NCBI GenBank assembly: GCA_027451405.1
Contig: DAIDJM010000003.1
Location: 62,001-126,000, forward strand
Origin: Acetobacteraceae bacterium
GTDB taxonomy: Bacteria; Pseudomonadota; Alphaproteobacteria; Acetobacterales; Acetobacteraceae
Length of the DNA stretch: 64,000 bases
Direction: 5' to 3'
A model generated the notes under the pieces. That model was not told where the DNA came from and did not search any database. It was given only the letters and a program-made list of their open reading frames with translations. Positions within the stretch are counted from its first letter, which is position 1. Every line of letters starts with the position of its first letter. Of the stretch, positions 1 through 8,477 are shown piece by piece. Both the position numbers and the translations under genes were made by a program.

Positions 1-1
1 G

Positions 2-355
2 CTCGGGGGGTTACTCGCGGGGCTGCGCTGGGCGGCGGCATCCGGGGAGACGGCGCTGCTGACCGTGCCGGGGGATACGCCCTTCATTCCGGAGGACCTC
101 GCGTCGCGGCTGGCGCCGCCGCCTTCGGTCGCCGCCGGTGAGGGGGGCGTGCATCATCTGGTGGCGTGCTGGGATGTGGGCTGCGCCGCCGCGCTCGAGG
201 CCTACCTCACGGGCGGCGGGCGGCGGGTCAGCGCGTTCGGGGAGACCTGTGGAGCGCGGCGCGTGGTGTTCGCGGGCGCGCCCGACCCGTTCTTCAATGT
301 GAATACGCCGGCGGATCTGGCCTGGGCTCGCGCGACCGTGCGCGGTGTGGGATAG
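2..355 (+). CDS. mobA: Molybdenum cofactor guanylyltransferase MobA, C-terminal part (5' truncated by window edge)
   Basis: This is the end of a gene that starts before the window; the frame is open from base 2. MobA transfers GMP from GTP to molybdopterin to make the guanine dinucleotide cofactor in the cytoplasm. The visible part carries the family's PGDTPFIP segment (the acidic metal-binding region of the nucleotidyltransferase fold) and the typical C-terminal DPFFNVNTPADL motif. About the last 117 residues are present and end in a TAG stop. The N-terminal GTP-binding motif is outside the window. MarC follows 27 bases downstream on the same strand, with no obvious functional link. Confidence 0.85.
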   Translation, partial: LGGLLAGLRWAAASGETALLTVPGDTPFIPEDLASRLAPPPSVAAGEGGVHHLVACWDVGCAAALEAYLTGGGRRVSAFGETCGARRVVFAGAPDPFFNVNTPADLAWARATVRGVG

Positions 356-382
356 GGGCGGCCGCCCGCGCCGGAACCTTCA

Positions 383-1021
383 ATGCATTGGTCTGTGGTC
401 AATACGTTTCTCTACGCCCTGGTGGCGCTGGTGGTGATCGTCGATCCGCCGGGGACCGCGGTCGTGTTCGCGGCCATGACACCCAGCGACACGGCGGCGG
501 AGCGCGCCTCGCAGGCGCGGCGCGCCTGCCTGCTCGCGGCATTCGTGCTGGCGGCGTTTGGGCTCGCGGGGGAGAGCCTGCTCGAGGCGCTCGGGATCGG
601 TCTGCCGGCGATGCGGATCGCGGGCGGTGCGTTGCTGTTCCTGACCGCGGCCGACATGGTGACCGGACGGCATGCGCTGCGCTCGACCGAGCCGGAGCGG
701 ATCGCCGCGATCACGACCGAGGAGGATATCGCGATCTTCCCGCTCGGCATTCCGCTGATCGCGGGGCCTGGGGCGATGACCACCATGGTGGTGCTGCATA
801 GCGAGACGCACGCCTCGCCCTGGAAGATCGCGGCGATCGAGGCCGCGGTGATCGTGACGATCGTTTCGCAATATGTCTGTCTGCTCGGAGCGCGGTGGAT
901 CGCGCGGCTCCTGGGCGATACCGGGGCATCGGTCGCGGGGCGGGTGCTGGGCGTGCTGCTGGCGGCGCTGGCCGTGCAGATCGGGGTGGACGGCATCCGG
1001 CAGGCCTTCAGGCTGGGCTGA
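383..1021 (+). CDS. MarC family integral membrane protein
   Basis: A 212-residue hydrophobic protein with about six membrane segments, the size and layout of the MarC/YchE (UPF0056) family. The first helix carries a VIVDPPGTA segment, which matches the conserved early-helix DPxG region, and the middle has the FPLGIPLIAGPGA motif typical of the family. MarC proteins lie in the inner membrane. Their substrate is not established, and the old link to multiple antibiotic resistance has not held up. The ATG start agrees with the first helix beginning a few residues in. The next ORF follows within about 10 bases, so the two may be co-transcribed. Confidence 0.85.
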   Translation: MHWSVVNTFLYALVALVVIVDPPGTAVVFAAMTPSDTAAERASQARRACLLAAFVLAAFGLAGESLLEALGIGLPAMRIAGGALLFLTAADMVTGRHALRSTEPERIAAITTEEDIAIFPLGIPLIAGPGAMTTMVVLHSETHASPWKIAAIEAAVIVTIVSQYVCLLGARWIARLLGDTGASVAGRVLGVLLAALAVQIGVDGIRQAFRLG

Positions 1022-1029
1022 GCCTCGGC

Positions 1030-1278
1030 TTGGAACCGGATTACGCAGCGGCGATCCTGGCGCTGGTCGAGGCGCGCGGGCCGGAGAAATCGATCTGCCC
1101 GTCGGAAGCGGCGCGGGCGGTCGCGCCGGATTGGCGGGCGCATCTGAAGGGCGTGCGCGAGGCTGCGCTGCGCTTGGCTCGCGAGGGGCGGATCGAGGTG
1201 CTGCGGAAAGGGCGGACGGTCGAGACTCTGGATGCGGTGCGGGGGGTGATCCGGCTGCGGATTAAACGGGGAGGGTAA
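1030..1278 (+). CDS. DUF3253 domain small protein
   Basis: A protein of about 82 residues matching the DUF3253 pattern: an N-terminal helix (AAILALVEARGP), the ICPSEAARAV segment, then a winged-helix-like half with an ALRLAREGRIEVLRKG stretch. The fold suggests a small winged-helix domain, but no biochemical role is known to me. No ATG or GTG lies in frame between the marC stop and the conserved region. I chose TTG at 1030, only nine bases after the MarC stop, so the start is uncertain. It is probably translated with marC. Confidence 0.7.
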   Translation: MEPDYAAAILALVEARGPEKSICPSEAARAVAPDWRAHLKGVREAALRLAREGRIEVLRKGRTVETLDAVRGVIRLRIKRGG

Positions 1279-1282
1279 GGGT

Positions 1283-1395
1283 CTTCTTTTTCTGAAGAAA
1301 AAGAAGCAAAAAGACTTTCATCTTATATGGCGGGGCAGTTCAACGAGCTCGTCAAATACGGGAAAGTTTTTTGGTTCTTTTTTTTAAAAAAGAAC
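1283..1395. repeat. AT-rich long inverted-repeat element, copy 1
   Basis: Two AT-rich hairpins face each other across a variable spacer. The left arm is an 11-bp stem of CTTCTTTTTCT and its complement followed by GCAAAAAGACTTT. The right arm is GAAAGTTTTTTGGTTC running into a T-run/A-run stem ending AAAAAAGAAC. The outer arms are imperfect inverted copies of each other. The element lies between convergent genes (DUF3253 and the MoaD-like gene) and could terminate transcription from both sides. Related copies occur near 10471, 16316, 32769, 35891, 45783, 49587 and 50927. Confidence 0.75.
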
Positions 1396-1397
1396 AA

Positions 1398-1694
1398 CTA
1401 CCCGCCGGCGATCGCCCCGACGACCATGAAGCATTCCTTCCCATCGATCACGGCCTGCGGCAAGGGCGTATCGGGCGAGCAGTGCGAAAAATCCTGCTCG
1501 CACGCGAAGAAGCGGATGAAGGGGCGGCGGCGCTGACTGAGCGGATCGCGGATCGTTCCTCGGAGCACGGGATGCGCCGCTTCCAGCGCGTCGAGCAGGG
1601 CGCGCTGGGTGGGCGGCTCGGGGATCGGGAGTGCGATCTCGCGGGGGATGCGGGCGAGCGCGCAGAGGCCGGAGGGGAGTTCGACGCGGATCAC
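1398..1694 (-). CDS. MoaD/ThiS-family small sulfur-carrier-like protein
   Basis: A 98-residue protein ending in [10 protein letters not shown]-terminal Gly-Gly after a beta-grasp-sized domain is the hallmark of MoaD/ThiS carriers, whose last glycine is adenylated and thiocarboxylated. The sequence begins [10 protein letters not shown] with a GTG start at 1694 that overlaps the TGA of the upstream BNR-propeller gene (GTGA), implying translational coupling. The N-terminal half (PSGL..LARI) and the final YxxVxG-like segment fit the fold. No moaE, thiG or E1-like partner lies nearby, so its target is unknown. MoaD-like proteins next to BNR/sialidase-like proteins are, to my recollection, a recurrent but uncharacterised pairing. 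Confidence 0.7.
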   Translation of the reverse strand: MIRVELPSGLCALARIPREIALPIPEPPTQRALLDALEAAHPVLRGTIRDPLSQRRRPFIRFFACEQDFSHCSPDTPLPQAVIDGKECFMVVGAIAGG

Positions 1695-2806
1695 GGCAGG
1701 GTCTGCGCTTCCACCGACAGCACCGGCGGCAGGTCGCGGGTGATGGCCGACCAGGTCTCGCCGGCATCGGCCGAGGCATAGACCTGGCCGCCGGTGGTGC
1801 CGAAATAGACGCCGCAGGAATCGAGACTGTCGACGGCCATCGCGTCGCGTAGCACGTTCACGTAACAATTTTCCTGCGGTAGGCCGTGGCTCAACGGTTG
1901 CCATTCATGGCCGCCGGTGCGGCTGCGCCAGACGCGGAGCGCGCCGTCGAGCGGGAAATGCTCCTGGTCGCTCTTGATGGGCACGACGTAGATCGTTTCC
2001 GGTTCGTGCGCGTGCACGTCGATCGCGAAGCCGAAATCGGTGGGTAGGTTTCCGCTGACCTCACGCCAGTTCTCGCCGGCATCGTCGGACCGCATCACGT
2101 CCCAGTGTTTCTGCATGAAGAGCGTGTTCGGGCGCGCGCGATGCATGGCGATCCGGTGCACGCAATGACCGACTTCGGCGGTGGGGTTCGGGATCTGGGG
2201 CGAGTGGAGGCCACGATTGATCGGCTGCCAAGTGGCGCCGGCATCGTCGCTGCGGAAGGCGCCGGCGGCGGAGATCGCGACGTAGAGGCGCGCGGGATCG
2301 GCGGGGTCGAGCAGGATCGTGTGCAGGCACATGCCGCCGGCACCCGGCTGCCAGGCGGGGCCGGAACCGTGGCGGCGCAGGCCCGAGATTTCCTGCCAGG
2401 ATTGTCCGCCATCTTTCGAGTGGAACAAGGCGGCGTCCTCGACGCCGGCATAGAGTGCGTCGGGTTCGGTGAGGGACGGCTCGATGTGCCAGATGCGCTT
2501 GAACTCCCACGGGTGGGGCGTGCCGTCATACCATTGATGCGTCCCCGGAACGCCGTCGTAGCGGAGATCGTTGCTGACGGGTGACCAGCTTTTGCCGCCA
2601 TCGTCCGATCGCTGCATGATCTGGCCGAACCAGCTCGAGGATTGCGAGGCGTAGATCCGGCCGGGTTCCGCCGGGGAGCCTTTCATGTGGAAAATTTCCC
2701 AGCCCGCGAAATGCGGGCCGTCGATGTGCCAATCTTTTCGTGCGCCGTCGGCGGTCAGGATGAAGGCGCCCTTGCGCGTGCCGACAAGAAGCCGGACCTG
2801 GGTCAT
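1691..2806 (-). CDS. BNR/Asp-box beta-propeller protein (sialidase-like, exo-alpha-sialidase annotation likely)
   Basis: A 371-residue protein built of repeated Asp-box blades: [32 protein letters not shown] and SADAGETW recur at fairly regular spacing, indicating a beta-propeller. It begins [15 protein letters not shown]; the frame stays open upstream, but this ATG at 2806 is where the recognisable family begins, after a GAAAT leader. No signal peptide is visible, so it is probably cytoplasmic despite resembling sialidases. Catalytic sialidase residues (the Arg triad) are not evident, so an enzymatic claim is weak. It is coupled to the downstream MoaD-like gene by a GTGA overlap. Confidence 0.75.
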   Translation of the reverse strand: MTQVRLLVGTRKGAFILTADGARKDWHIDGPHFAGWEIFHMKGSPAEPGRIYASQSSSWFGQIMQRSDDGGKSWSPVSNDLRYDGVPGTHQWYDGTPHPWEFKRIWHIEPSLTEPDALYAGVEDAALFHSKDGGQSWQEISGLRRHGSGPAWQPGAGGMCLHTILLDPADPARLYVAISAAGAFRSDDAGATWQPINRGLHSPQIPNPTAEVGHCVHRIAMHRARPNTLFMQKHWDVMRSDDAGENWREVSGNLPTDFGFAIDVHAHEPETIYVVPIKSDQEHFPLDGALRVWRSRTGGHEWQPLSHGLPQENCYVNVLRDAMAVDSLDSCGVYFGTTGGQVYASADAGETWSAITRDLPPVLSVEAQTLP

Positions 2807-2862
2807 GGGCGATTTCCTCTGTGTTGATTGGCGCGGAGTGTCACACGGGGGCCGCGCGCGCT

Positions 2863-4059
2863 TCAATCGAGGAGAATGCCGGCGAGGGCTGCAAGGGTGA
2901 CGACGAGCAGGGGCGGGGCGCGCCAGGCGACGAGCAGCACGAAGCCGGTGGCGGCGACAGCGACGTCGGCTCGCGTGCCCACCGCGCTGGTCCAGACCGG
3001 GTTGTAGAGGGCGGCGGCGAGCAGGCCGACCACGGCCGCGTTCACCCCGCGCATGGCGGCCTGGGTGGAGGGACGGGCGCGGAGCGCGTGCCAGAACGGG
3101 AGCACGCCGAGCAGCGCAAGCAGGCCGGGGAGAAAGATCGCGACGAGCGCGATGGCGGCGCCGGCGACGCCGCCGGGGCCGACACTGGCGGCGGCGCCGA
3201 GATAGGCGGCAAAGGTGAAGAGCGGGCCAGGGACGGCTTGGGCCGCGCCGTAGCCGGAAAGGAAGGCGCTCTCGGCGATCCAGCCCGGAGTGACGACGGC
3301 GGTGCGGAGCAGCGGCAGCACCACGTGGCCGCCGCCGAATACGAGCGCGCCGGCGCGGTAGAGCGCGTCGAACAGCGCAACCGCGCCGTTGCGGGTGGGC
3401 AGAAAGGCGAGGGCGAGCAGTAGAACGAACAGGGCGATGCAGATCAGGCCGGTGCGGCGCGGCAGTTTGATCGCGAGCGTGTCGGGGGTGGCGGGCAATG
3501 GCGCGCGGCAGAAGACGAGGCCCGAGAAGACGCCGAGCTCGATGATGCCGATCTGCGAGGCGGCCCCGGGACGGGCGAGCGCGATCATCAGGGCGAGGGT
3601 GGCGATGCTGGCGCGGGCGCGGTCGGGGCAGAGGGTGCGGGCCATGCCGAGCACGGCCTGGGCCACGATCGCGACGGCGGCGAGTTTGAGTCCGTGGAGC
3701 GCGGCGGCGCCCGCGCGTGTGTCGGCGATGTGCGGGGCGCCGTAGGCGAAAGCCAGAAGGAGGACGGCGGAAGGAAGCGTGAAGCCGGCCCAGGCGGCGA
3801 GCGCGCCGCGGAGGCCACCGCGCAGCAGGCCGATCGCGAAGCCGACCTGGCTCGAGGCGGGGCCGGGAAGGAATTGCGCGACCGCGATGAGGTCGGCGTA
3901 GGCGGTTTCGGTGAGCCAGCGGCGGCGCTCGACGAACTCGGCGCGGAAATAGCCGAGATGGGCGATCGGGCCGCCGAAACAGGTGAAGCCGAGGCGGAGA
4001 AAGATCAGCAGGATGTCGCGCGGTCTGGGGGCGGCAGACGCTTGGGCGAGGTCGGGCAC
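2863..4059 (-). CDS. chrA: Chromate transporter, ChrA family, two-domain type
   Basis: A 398-residue membrane protein with two homologous halves, the long-chain CHR arrangement. The first half has the [19 protein letters not shown] motif and the [11 protein letters not shown] motif. The second half repeats the pattern as [11 protein letters not shown] and [17 protein letters not shown]. About ten membrane segments are expected. ChrA proteins export chromate from the cytoplasm, probably driven by the proton gradient. Small single-gene chrA loci are common, and no chrB regulator is visible here. A 600-base gene-poor stretch holding IS remains lies upstream. Confidence 0.9.
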   Translation of the reverse strand: MPDLAQASAAPRPRDILLIFLRLGFTCFGGPIAHLGYFRAEFVERRRWLTETAYADLIAVAQFLPGPASSQVGFAIGLLRGGLRGALAAWAGFTLPSAVLLLAFAYGAPHIADTRAGAAALHGLKLAAVAIVAQAVLGMARTLCPDRARASIATLALMIALARPGAASQIGIIELGVFSGLVFCRAPLPATPDTLAIKLPRRTGLICIALFVLLLALAFLPTRNGAVALFDALYRAGALVFGGGHVVLPLLRTAVVTPGWIAESAFLSGYGAAQAVPGPLFTFAAYLGAAASVGPGGVAGAAIALVAIFLPGLLALLGVLPFWHALRARPSTQAAMRGVNAAVVGLLAAALYNPVWTSAVGTRADVAVAATGFVLLVAWRAPPLLVVTLAALAGILLD

Positions 4060-4279
4060 GGTCGGAGATTACCGCGTCTCGGGGCCGGGACGCGATGGGG
4101 CGACGGAAAATCCGTTTCGTAATCGCCGCAACCGAGCGAGGTGTTTGGTCCCGAGGTGTGATGGTGCAAATCCGACCCGAGAGGGCGGAGGAGGTGCTAT
4201 GGCAGCACTTCTCCACGGCAGCGCCCGAACGACGCCGGGTGTTCGAGCCGAGCTCCAAGCGGCGAAATGCCGGGAAATC

Positions 4280-4580
4280 GGAATGTGCTGCGTCCCTGCG
4301 ACATGTCATAGGGACGTTTCCCTGCACAATCCATACCGGGATGAACGACAATGGCATGACGGTCGCTGATCTGCCCAGGCACCGCGACCGATACCCCTTG
4401 ATGCAGGCCATATTCGGCGGTCACATCTTCGACCGTTCTGCGAGCACGGATCCAACACCGATTGACCAAGCCGGTATCACTCCTGGACCAACGGCTAGGC
4501 AGAGCGGATGAACCGCACCATCAAAGACGCAACCTCGGAAGCATCTCACTACCAAACGCGTAGACTACAGAAAAAGAAGA
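4280..4580 (+). pseudogene. IS481-family transposase remnant (frameshifts and internal stop)
   Basis: Pieces of an IS481-type DDE transposase can be read in different forward frames. The frame around 4310-4400 gives [14 protein letters not shown] followed by ADLPRHRD, resembling the family's KIHTVLTDNGIQFADMPRHRD region. After a frame change comes IQHRLTKP (about 4450-4475), and after another HSWTNG, a TAG in place of the expected Gln, then AERMNRTIKDAT (about 4478-4540). The gene is therefore decayed. No start, end or terminal inverted repeats could be fixed. The rest of 4060-4680 shows nothing further I can assign. The remnant marks an old insertion between chrA and the TIGR03118 gene. Confidence 0.75.
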
Positions 4581-4680
4581 AACGCTGTGGAATAACCGAA
4601 GCCCGCGTCCGTCTTGGAGACCGCGGGTCCACCCTCGCCGCCGGGCGTGGGCCGGCCCGCGCCAGGACACAGAGGCCTCC

Positions 4681-5745
4681 ATGCATCGTTGCTTATCCGC
4701 CGCGCTCGCGATCGGGCTTGCCGGGCCGGCCGGCGCCGCGTCGATCGTTCAGACCAATCTCGTGTCGGACGGGTCGGTGCCGGCGCCGATCGTCGATCCG
4801 AACCTGGTCAACCCGTGGGGGATCGCGCTTTCGCCGAGCGGGCCGTTCTGGGTGTCGGACAACAATACCGGGCTGACCACGCTCTATAATGGCGAAGGGC
4901 AGATCCAGCCGCTGGTGGTGACGATTCCGCCGCAGGCGGGCGGCGCCGGGCCCTCGGGGCCGACCGGGCAGGTGTTCAACGGGACCGGCGAATTCACGAT
5001 CAGCGCGAACAATGTCAGCGGATCGGCGTTCTTCCTGTTCGCGACCGAGAACGGAACGATCTCGGGATGGAATCCGAATGTCAGTCTCAATTCGGCGATC
5101 ACGGTGATCGACAATTCCGCGTCGCGCGCGGTCTATAAGGGGCTCGCCCTCTACAGCGACATGACGGGGAATTATCTGCTCGCGGCGAATTTCCGCGCCG
5201 GGCTCGTCGAGGTCTATGACGGGTCGTTCCATCTCGTGCGGGCGTTCCGCGATATCGGCAAGGGCGCGGCGGTGCCGGCGATTCCGTCGAGCTACGCGCC
5301 GTTCAACGTCGCCGTGCTGCGCGGGCATATCTATGTCAGCTATGCCGAGGTGGATGCGTCGCGACACGACAATCTGAATCGGCCGGGGGCAGGATTCGTC
5401 GATGAGGTGACGATCGACGGCAGGCTCGTGCGGCGGATCGCGAGCCATGGGCTGCTCGATGCGCCCTGGGGCATGGCGATCGCACCGCATGCCTGGACGA
5501 AATATGCCGGCGCGCTGCTGGTGGGCAATTTCGGCAATGGATGGATCGCCGCCTACGACACCCATACCGGCAAGACACTCGGTTATCTCAAGGCGCCGAA
5601 CGGGTATCTGCTGACGATCCCGGGGCTTTGGGGCCTGATCCAGGGCAATGGCGGTTCCGGCGGCAAGAAGAGCGAGATTTATTTCACGGCCGGGCCCGCG
5701 CATGAGACGCATGGGCTGCTCGGCAGCCTGACCTACGCGCCCTGA
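4681..5745 (+). CDS. TIGR03118 family secreted protein (NHL/propeller-like)
   Basis: A 354-residue protein with a short N-terminal signal sequence ending GPAGAAS. It begins the mature part with QTNLVSDGS and contains LVNPWGIALSPSGPFWVSDN, YKGLALYS, the LLAANFRAGLVEVYDG segment, the SYAPFNV segment and a LDAPWGMAIAP segment near the C-terminus. This order matches the uncharacterised TIGR03118 family, predicted beta-propellers found in bacterial exported proteins. It is likely periplasmic or extracellular; function unknown. The ATG at 4681 is the only start that gives a signal peptide. An ECF sigma/anti-sigma pair lies directly downstream on the same strand and could control it, but no shared promoter motif was established. 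Confidence 0.8.
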   Translation: MHRCLSAALAIGLAGPAGAASIVQTNLVSDGSVPAPIVDPNLVNPWGIALSPSGPFWVSDNNTGLTTLYNGEGQIQPLVVTIPPQAGGAGPSGPTGQVFNGTGEFTISANNVSGSAFFLFATENGTISGWNPNVSLNSAITVIDNSASRAVYKGLALYSDMTGNYLLAANFRAGLVEVYDGSFHLVRAFRDIGKGAAVPAIPSSYAPFNVAVLRGHIYVSYAEVDASRHDNLNRPGAGFVDEVTIDGRLVRRIASHGLLDAPWGMAIAPHAWTKYAGALLVGNFGNGWIAAYDTHTGKTLGYLKAPNGYLLTIPGLWGLIQGNGGSGGKKSEIYFTAGPAHETHGLLGSLTYAP

Positions 5746-5809
5746 CCGGGCCGGAGTAGCGTGCCGGCATGGGTGGTTCGATGGCGGTCCGCCGTTCGCG
5801 GCGGCGCGC

Positions 5810-6343
5810 GTGACGGCATCCCAGGCCGGTTTCCGGGCAGCGCTGGTCGCGGCGCTGCCCGGGTTGCGCCGCTATGCGACCGGGCTCACCGGCAATCGCG
5901 ATGCGGCCGACGAGCTCGTGCAGGATTGTCTGGAGCGGGCGCTGCGGGCCGCGGACACGCTCGAGCGGCCGGAGCGGATGGGCGCCTGGCTGCGGCGCAT
6001 TCTCCACAATCTGTTCATCGACGAGGTGCGGCGGCGGCGCGGCACCGGTTGGCCGGTGGATTTGGCAAGTATTGAAAACGATATTTCATGGAGCGCGTCG
6101 CCGGCGGAGAGTGAGGTGCGGGAACTGGTGCGAGCGGTCCAGGGCTTGAGCCTCGAACACCGGCAGGTGGTGCTGCTGGTGGGCGTGGAGGGGCTCAGCT
6201 ACCGCGAGGTCGCGGCGGAGCTCGGCGTGCCGGTCGGGACCGTGATGTCGCGGCTGGCGCGCGGGCGGGAGCGGCTGCGGGCGGTGCTGGCGGGCGCCTC
6301 GCCGGGCCCGGGCAGCCGGGCGGAGGCGGAGGGCGGCGCATGA
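5810..6343 (+). CDS. ECF RNA polymerase sigma factor
   Basis: A 177-residue sigma-70 family protein of the small ECF class. Region 2 spans about residues 10-75 (RYATGLTGNRDAADELVQD, then MGAWLRRILHNLFIDEVRRR), and region 4 about 105-160 (LSLEHRQVVLLVGVEGLSY, then ELGVPVGTVMSRLARGRERL). There is no region 1.1 or 3. The start is GTG at 5810. The stop overlaps the start of the anti-sigma gene (ATGA), so the pair is translationally coupled. ECF factors direct polymerase to stress or envelope regulons, often including their own promoter. The likely targets here are unknown. Confidence 0.92.
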   Translation: MTASQAGFRAALVAALPGLRRYATGLTGNRDAADELVQDCLERALRAADTLERPERMGAWLRRILHNLFIDEVRRRRGTGWPVDLASIENDISWSASPAESEVRELVRAVQGLSLEHRQVVLLVGVEGLSYREVAAELGVPVGTVMSRLARGRERLRAVLAGASPGPGSRAEAEGGA

Positions 6344-7071
6344 GCGATGCCGCCGGGATCTCCGACCTGGAGCTGCATGCGCTGCTCGACGGCGAGCTGC
6401 CGGAGGCGCGGCGCGCGGCGGTGGCGGCGGCGGTGGCGCGGGAGCCGGCGCTGGCGGCACGGCTGGCGGCATTCGCCGAGGACCGGGCGCGGCTGGCTTC
6501 CGCCTTCCGGGAAGTGGGCGAAGCGCCGCTGCCGGCGGCCTGGATCGCGCGGATCGAGCGGGAAGCGGCGCCGTCGCGCTCGCGGTGGCGCGGGGTGCGA
6601 GGGCCGGCACTCGCGATCGCGGCCTCCGTATTGCTGGTCGTGGGCGGGCTCTGGGCGTGGAGCGGCGGGGCGGGGCCGGGCCCGATTTTGGAGGCGGCAG
6701 TCGCGGCGCGCGCGGGGGATTGGGTGCCGGAACAGAGTTTCGGGGCGAGCGTGCCGGCGGCGCGGCTGCGGGACGCGGTGGGCGATGCGGTGCGTCCGCC
6801 CGATCTCGCGCGGTTCGGTTTCCGGCTGGCGGCGGCGCATGTCTATCGCGGCGGCGGGGCGGAACTCGTCTACCGGCGCGCGAGCGGGGCGGCGCTCACG
6901 ATTTTCCTGCGTAAATCGGACGGGCGGGCGCGGTTCGAGATGCGCCGGCGGGGGGATCTGCGGCTCTGCCTCTGGCAGGACGACGTGGTGGCGGCGGTGG
7001 TGGCCGGCGAGATGAGTGCCGGGGAGATGATGCGGGTGGCCAGCCGGGCGTACGCGGATCTCAACCTCTGA
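6340..7071 (+). CDS. Transmembrane anti-sigma factor
   Basis: A 243-residue protein overlapping the sigma factor stop by four bases. The N-terminus (ISDLELHALLDGELPEARR) is the typical anti-sigma opening that wraps the sigma factor in the cytoplasm, although the His-Cys zinc motif of the ZAS class is not visible. A single membrane segment lies at about residues 87-105 (LAIAASVLLVVGGLWAW), followed by a periplasmic domain of about 135 residues. The arrangement fits a membrane-bound anti-sigma of the ChrR/RsiW-like general type that releases its sigma partner on an envelope signal. The signal sensed is unknown. Confidence 0.85.
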   Translation: MSDAAGISDLELHALLDGELPEARRAAVAAAVAREPALAARLAAFAEDRARLASAFREVGEAPLPAAWIARIEREAAPSRSRWRGVRGPALAIAASVLLVVGGLWAWSGGAGPGPILEAAVAARAGDWVPEQSFGASVPAARLRDAVGDAVRPPDLARFGFRLAAAHVYRGGGAELVYRRASGAALTIFLRKSDGRARFEMRRRGDLRLCLWQDDVVAAVVAGEMSAGEMMRVASRAYADLNL

Positions 7072-7078
7072 CCGGAAA

Positions 7079-7123
7079 GGGAGCCCTGGCGGGTGCAGGG
7101 CGGAGCCCCGCCCGCCGGAGGCC
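7079..7123. repeat. GC-rich hairpin module ending CCGCCGGAGGC
   Basis: A short copy of the GC-rich intergenic repeat: a CCCTGGCGGGTGCAGGG-like stem, GGCGGAGCCCCGCC and the terminal CCGCCGGAGGC. It lies between the convergent stops of the anti-sigma and DUF1329 genes. Confidence 0.65.
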
Positions 7124-7127
7124 TCTT

Positions 7128-8477
7128 TCAGCGGAGCGCGTCGGCGGCCATGGATTCCGGGCTGAAACGATCGGGCGCATGGGGCGGGGTTGTGCGGTAA
7201 TCGCCGCGGCCGTGTTCGAGCACGAAATCGGCGACGTAGCCGCCGAGGAGCAGATCGTAGATGAATTGCGTGCCGGTGACGATCGTCGGCACGTCGCGCA
7301 GCAGCAGCATCGTGCCGTGGCCGTATTTCCAGAGTTTGCCGTTCTCATCCCAGGAATCGCTCGCGAGCACGAGCCAGGTGTCCTCGTCGATATAGAGGCG
7401 GCGGCGCGGGACCACATGGTGCTTGCCGGCGGCGAGCGTGCCCTCGACGATCCAGACGCGGTGGAGTTCGTAGCGCAGCAGGTCGGGGTTTTCGTGACGC
7501 GGGCCGATATAGTCGCGCGGCGCGGCATCGTAGAGGCGCTCGTTGTTGTAGGGCACGAACATCGGGCGCTTGCCGAGAATGCGGAAATCGTAGCGGTCGG
7601 GGCCGCCGAAGAAGAGGTAATATTCGTCGAGCGCCTCCATCCCCTCGGCGTCGGCGTCGGGCGTGTCGTAGGAGAGCGAGGGGGCGCGGCGCACGCGGTG
7701 CTCGCCCGGAATGTAGCGCCAGGCGACATAGGGGTCGCGCGCGGTGTCGAGCGGCTGCCAGGCGATGTAGCCCTCGCCGGCGCGCGAGGGCGGCGCTTCC
7801 TGGAGGCGGCGGGTCTTGAAATAATAGGGGCCGATGCCGGCCGGGGTCGCACCGGGCGCGTAATAAGGAAAATCGGTGATTTCGCGGTAGGCGGCGCTGC
7901 GTTCGACGCTGCCGTCGCCGGCGGCGATATAGGTCGCGATGCGGTCCTCGCGCGCGGCACCCCAGAAAGCCAGCAGATGGTTCCAGACGATTTCGCCGCC
8001 CGAGCGGGGAATCGGGAACGGCACACCGCCGGCCGCGCCCTGCACGCCGTAGGCGATTCCTTCGGGGGCCGGTGCGGCGCGCAGCGCGTTACGGAATGTT
8101 GCCTGATAGACCGCGTCGGGGGCGGTGGCGCTGCGGTGCGTGGGATAGATGTTCATGCGGAAATCGGCATAGTGGCGCAGCAGGGCCAGCGCGCCCTCGG
8201 GCAGAGCCTCTTCATAGGCAGGCGCGTTTGCGGAACTGATGGTGAGGATGGGTTTTTCCTGCCGCAGCCGGTCCGCGCTCGGCACCGTGCCGGTCCAGGG
8301 AGGAATGCGGCCGTCGGGCGTGCCGGCGCGCTCGGCGCCGATCGGGGTGAGGTCGGCGTGCAGCCGCGAGGCTGCCGCTTCGGGCACCGCGGCGGCGGCG
8401 TGGGGCAGGGCGGCGAGACCGAGCGTGCCCGCAGCGGTCCGGAGCAGCGATCGGCGGAGAAGCGGCGGCGTTCGCAT
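7128..8477 (-). CDS. DUF1329 domain exported protein
   Basis: A 449-residue protein. The N-terminus has a twin-arginine-like signal (LRRSLLRTAAGTLGLAAL followed by an AAAA cleavage region), suggesting Tat export to the periplasm. The body matches DUF1329: LTPIGAERAGTPDGRIPPW, then PTHRSATAPDAVYQAT, then RRLYIDEDTWLVLASD. DUF1329 proteins are LolA/LppX-like lipid-handling proteins that usually neighbour DUF1302 outer-membrane proteins, and the pair has been linked to transport of hydrophobic substrates or lipids. Here the DUF1302 gene is divergent rather than downstream. The ATG at 8477 is chosen for the signal; the frame is open further upstream but lacks family similarity. Confidence 0.85.
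   Translation of the reverse strand: MRTPPLLRRSLLRTAAGTLGLAALPHAAAAVPEAAASRLHADLTPIGAERAGTPDGRIPPWTGTVPSADRLRQEKPILTISSANAPAYEEALPEGALALLRHYADFRMNIYPTHRSATAPDAVYQATFRNALRAAPAPEGIAYGVQGAAGGVPFPIPRSGGEIVWNHLLAFWGAAREDRIATYIAAGDGSVERSAAYREITDFPYYAPGATPAGIGPYYFKTRRLQEAPPSRAGEGYIAWQPLDTARDPYVAWRYIPGEHRVRRAPSLSYDTPDADAEGMEALDEYYLFFGGPDRYDFRILGKRPMFVPYNNERLYDAAPRDYIGPRHENPDLLRYELHRVWIVEGTLAAGKHHVVPRRRLYIDEDTWLVLASDSWDENGKLWKYGHGTMLLLRDVPTIVTGTQFIYDLLLGGYVADFVLEHGRGDYRTTPPHAPDRFSPESMAADALR

Noticed and set aside
412-1143. Long minus-strand frame across marC
   Set aside because: Low-complexity Arg/Pro/Ser content typical of the antisense of a GC-rich gene; marC in the forward direction has clear family motifs.
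2821-3423. Forward 200-residue frame opposite chrA
   Set aside because: Gly/Glu/Arg-rich with no family character; it is the shadow of chrA on the minus strand.
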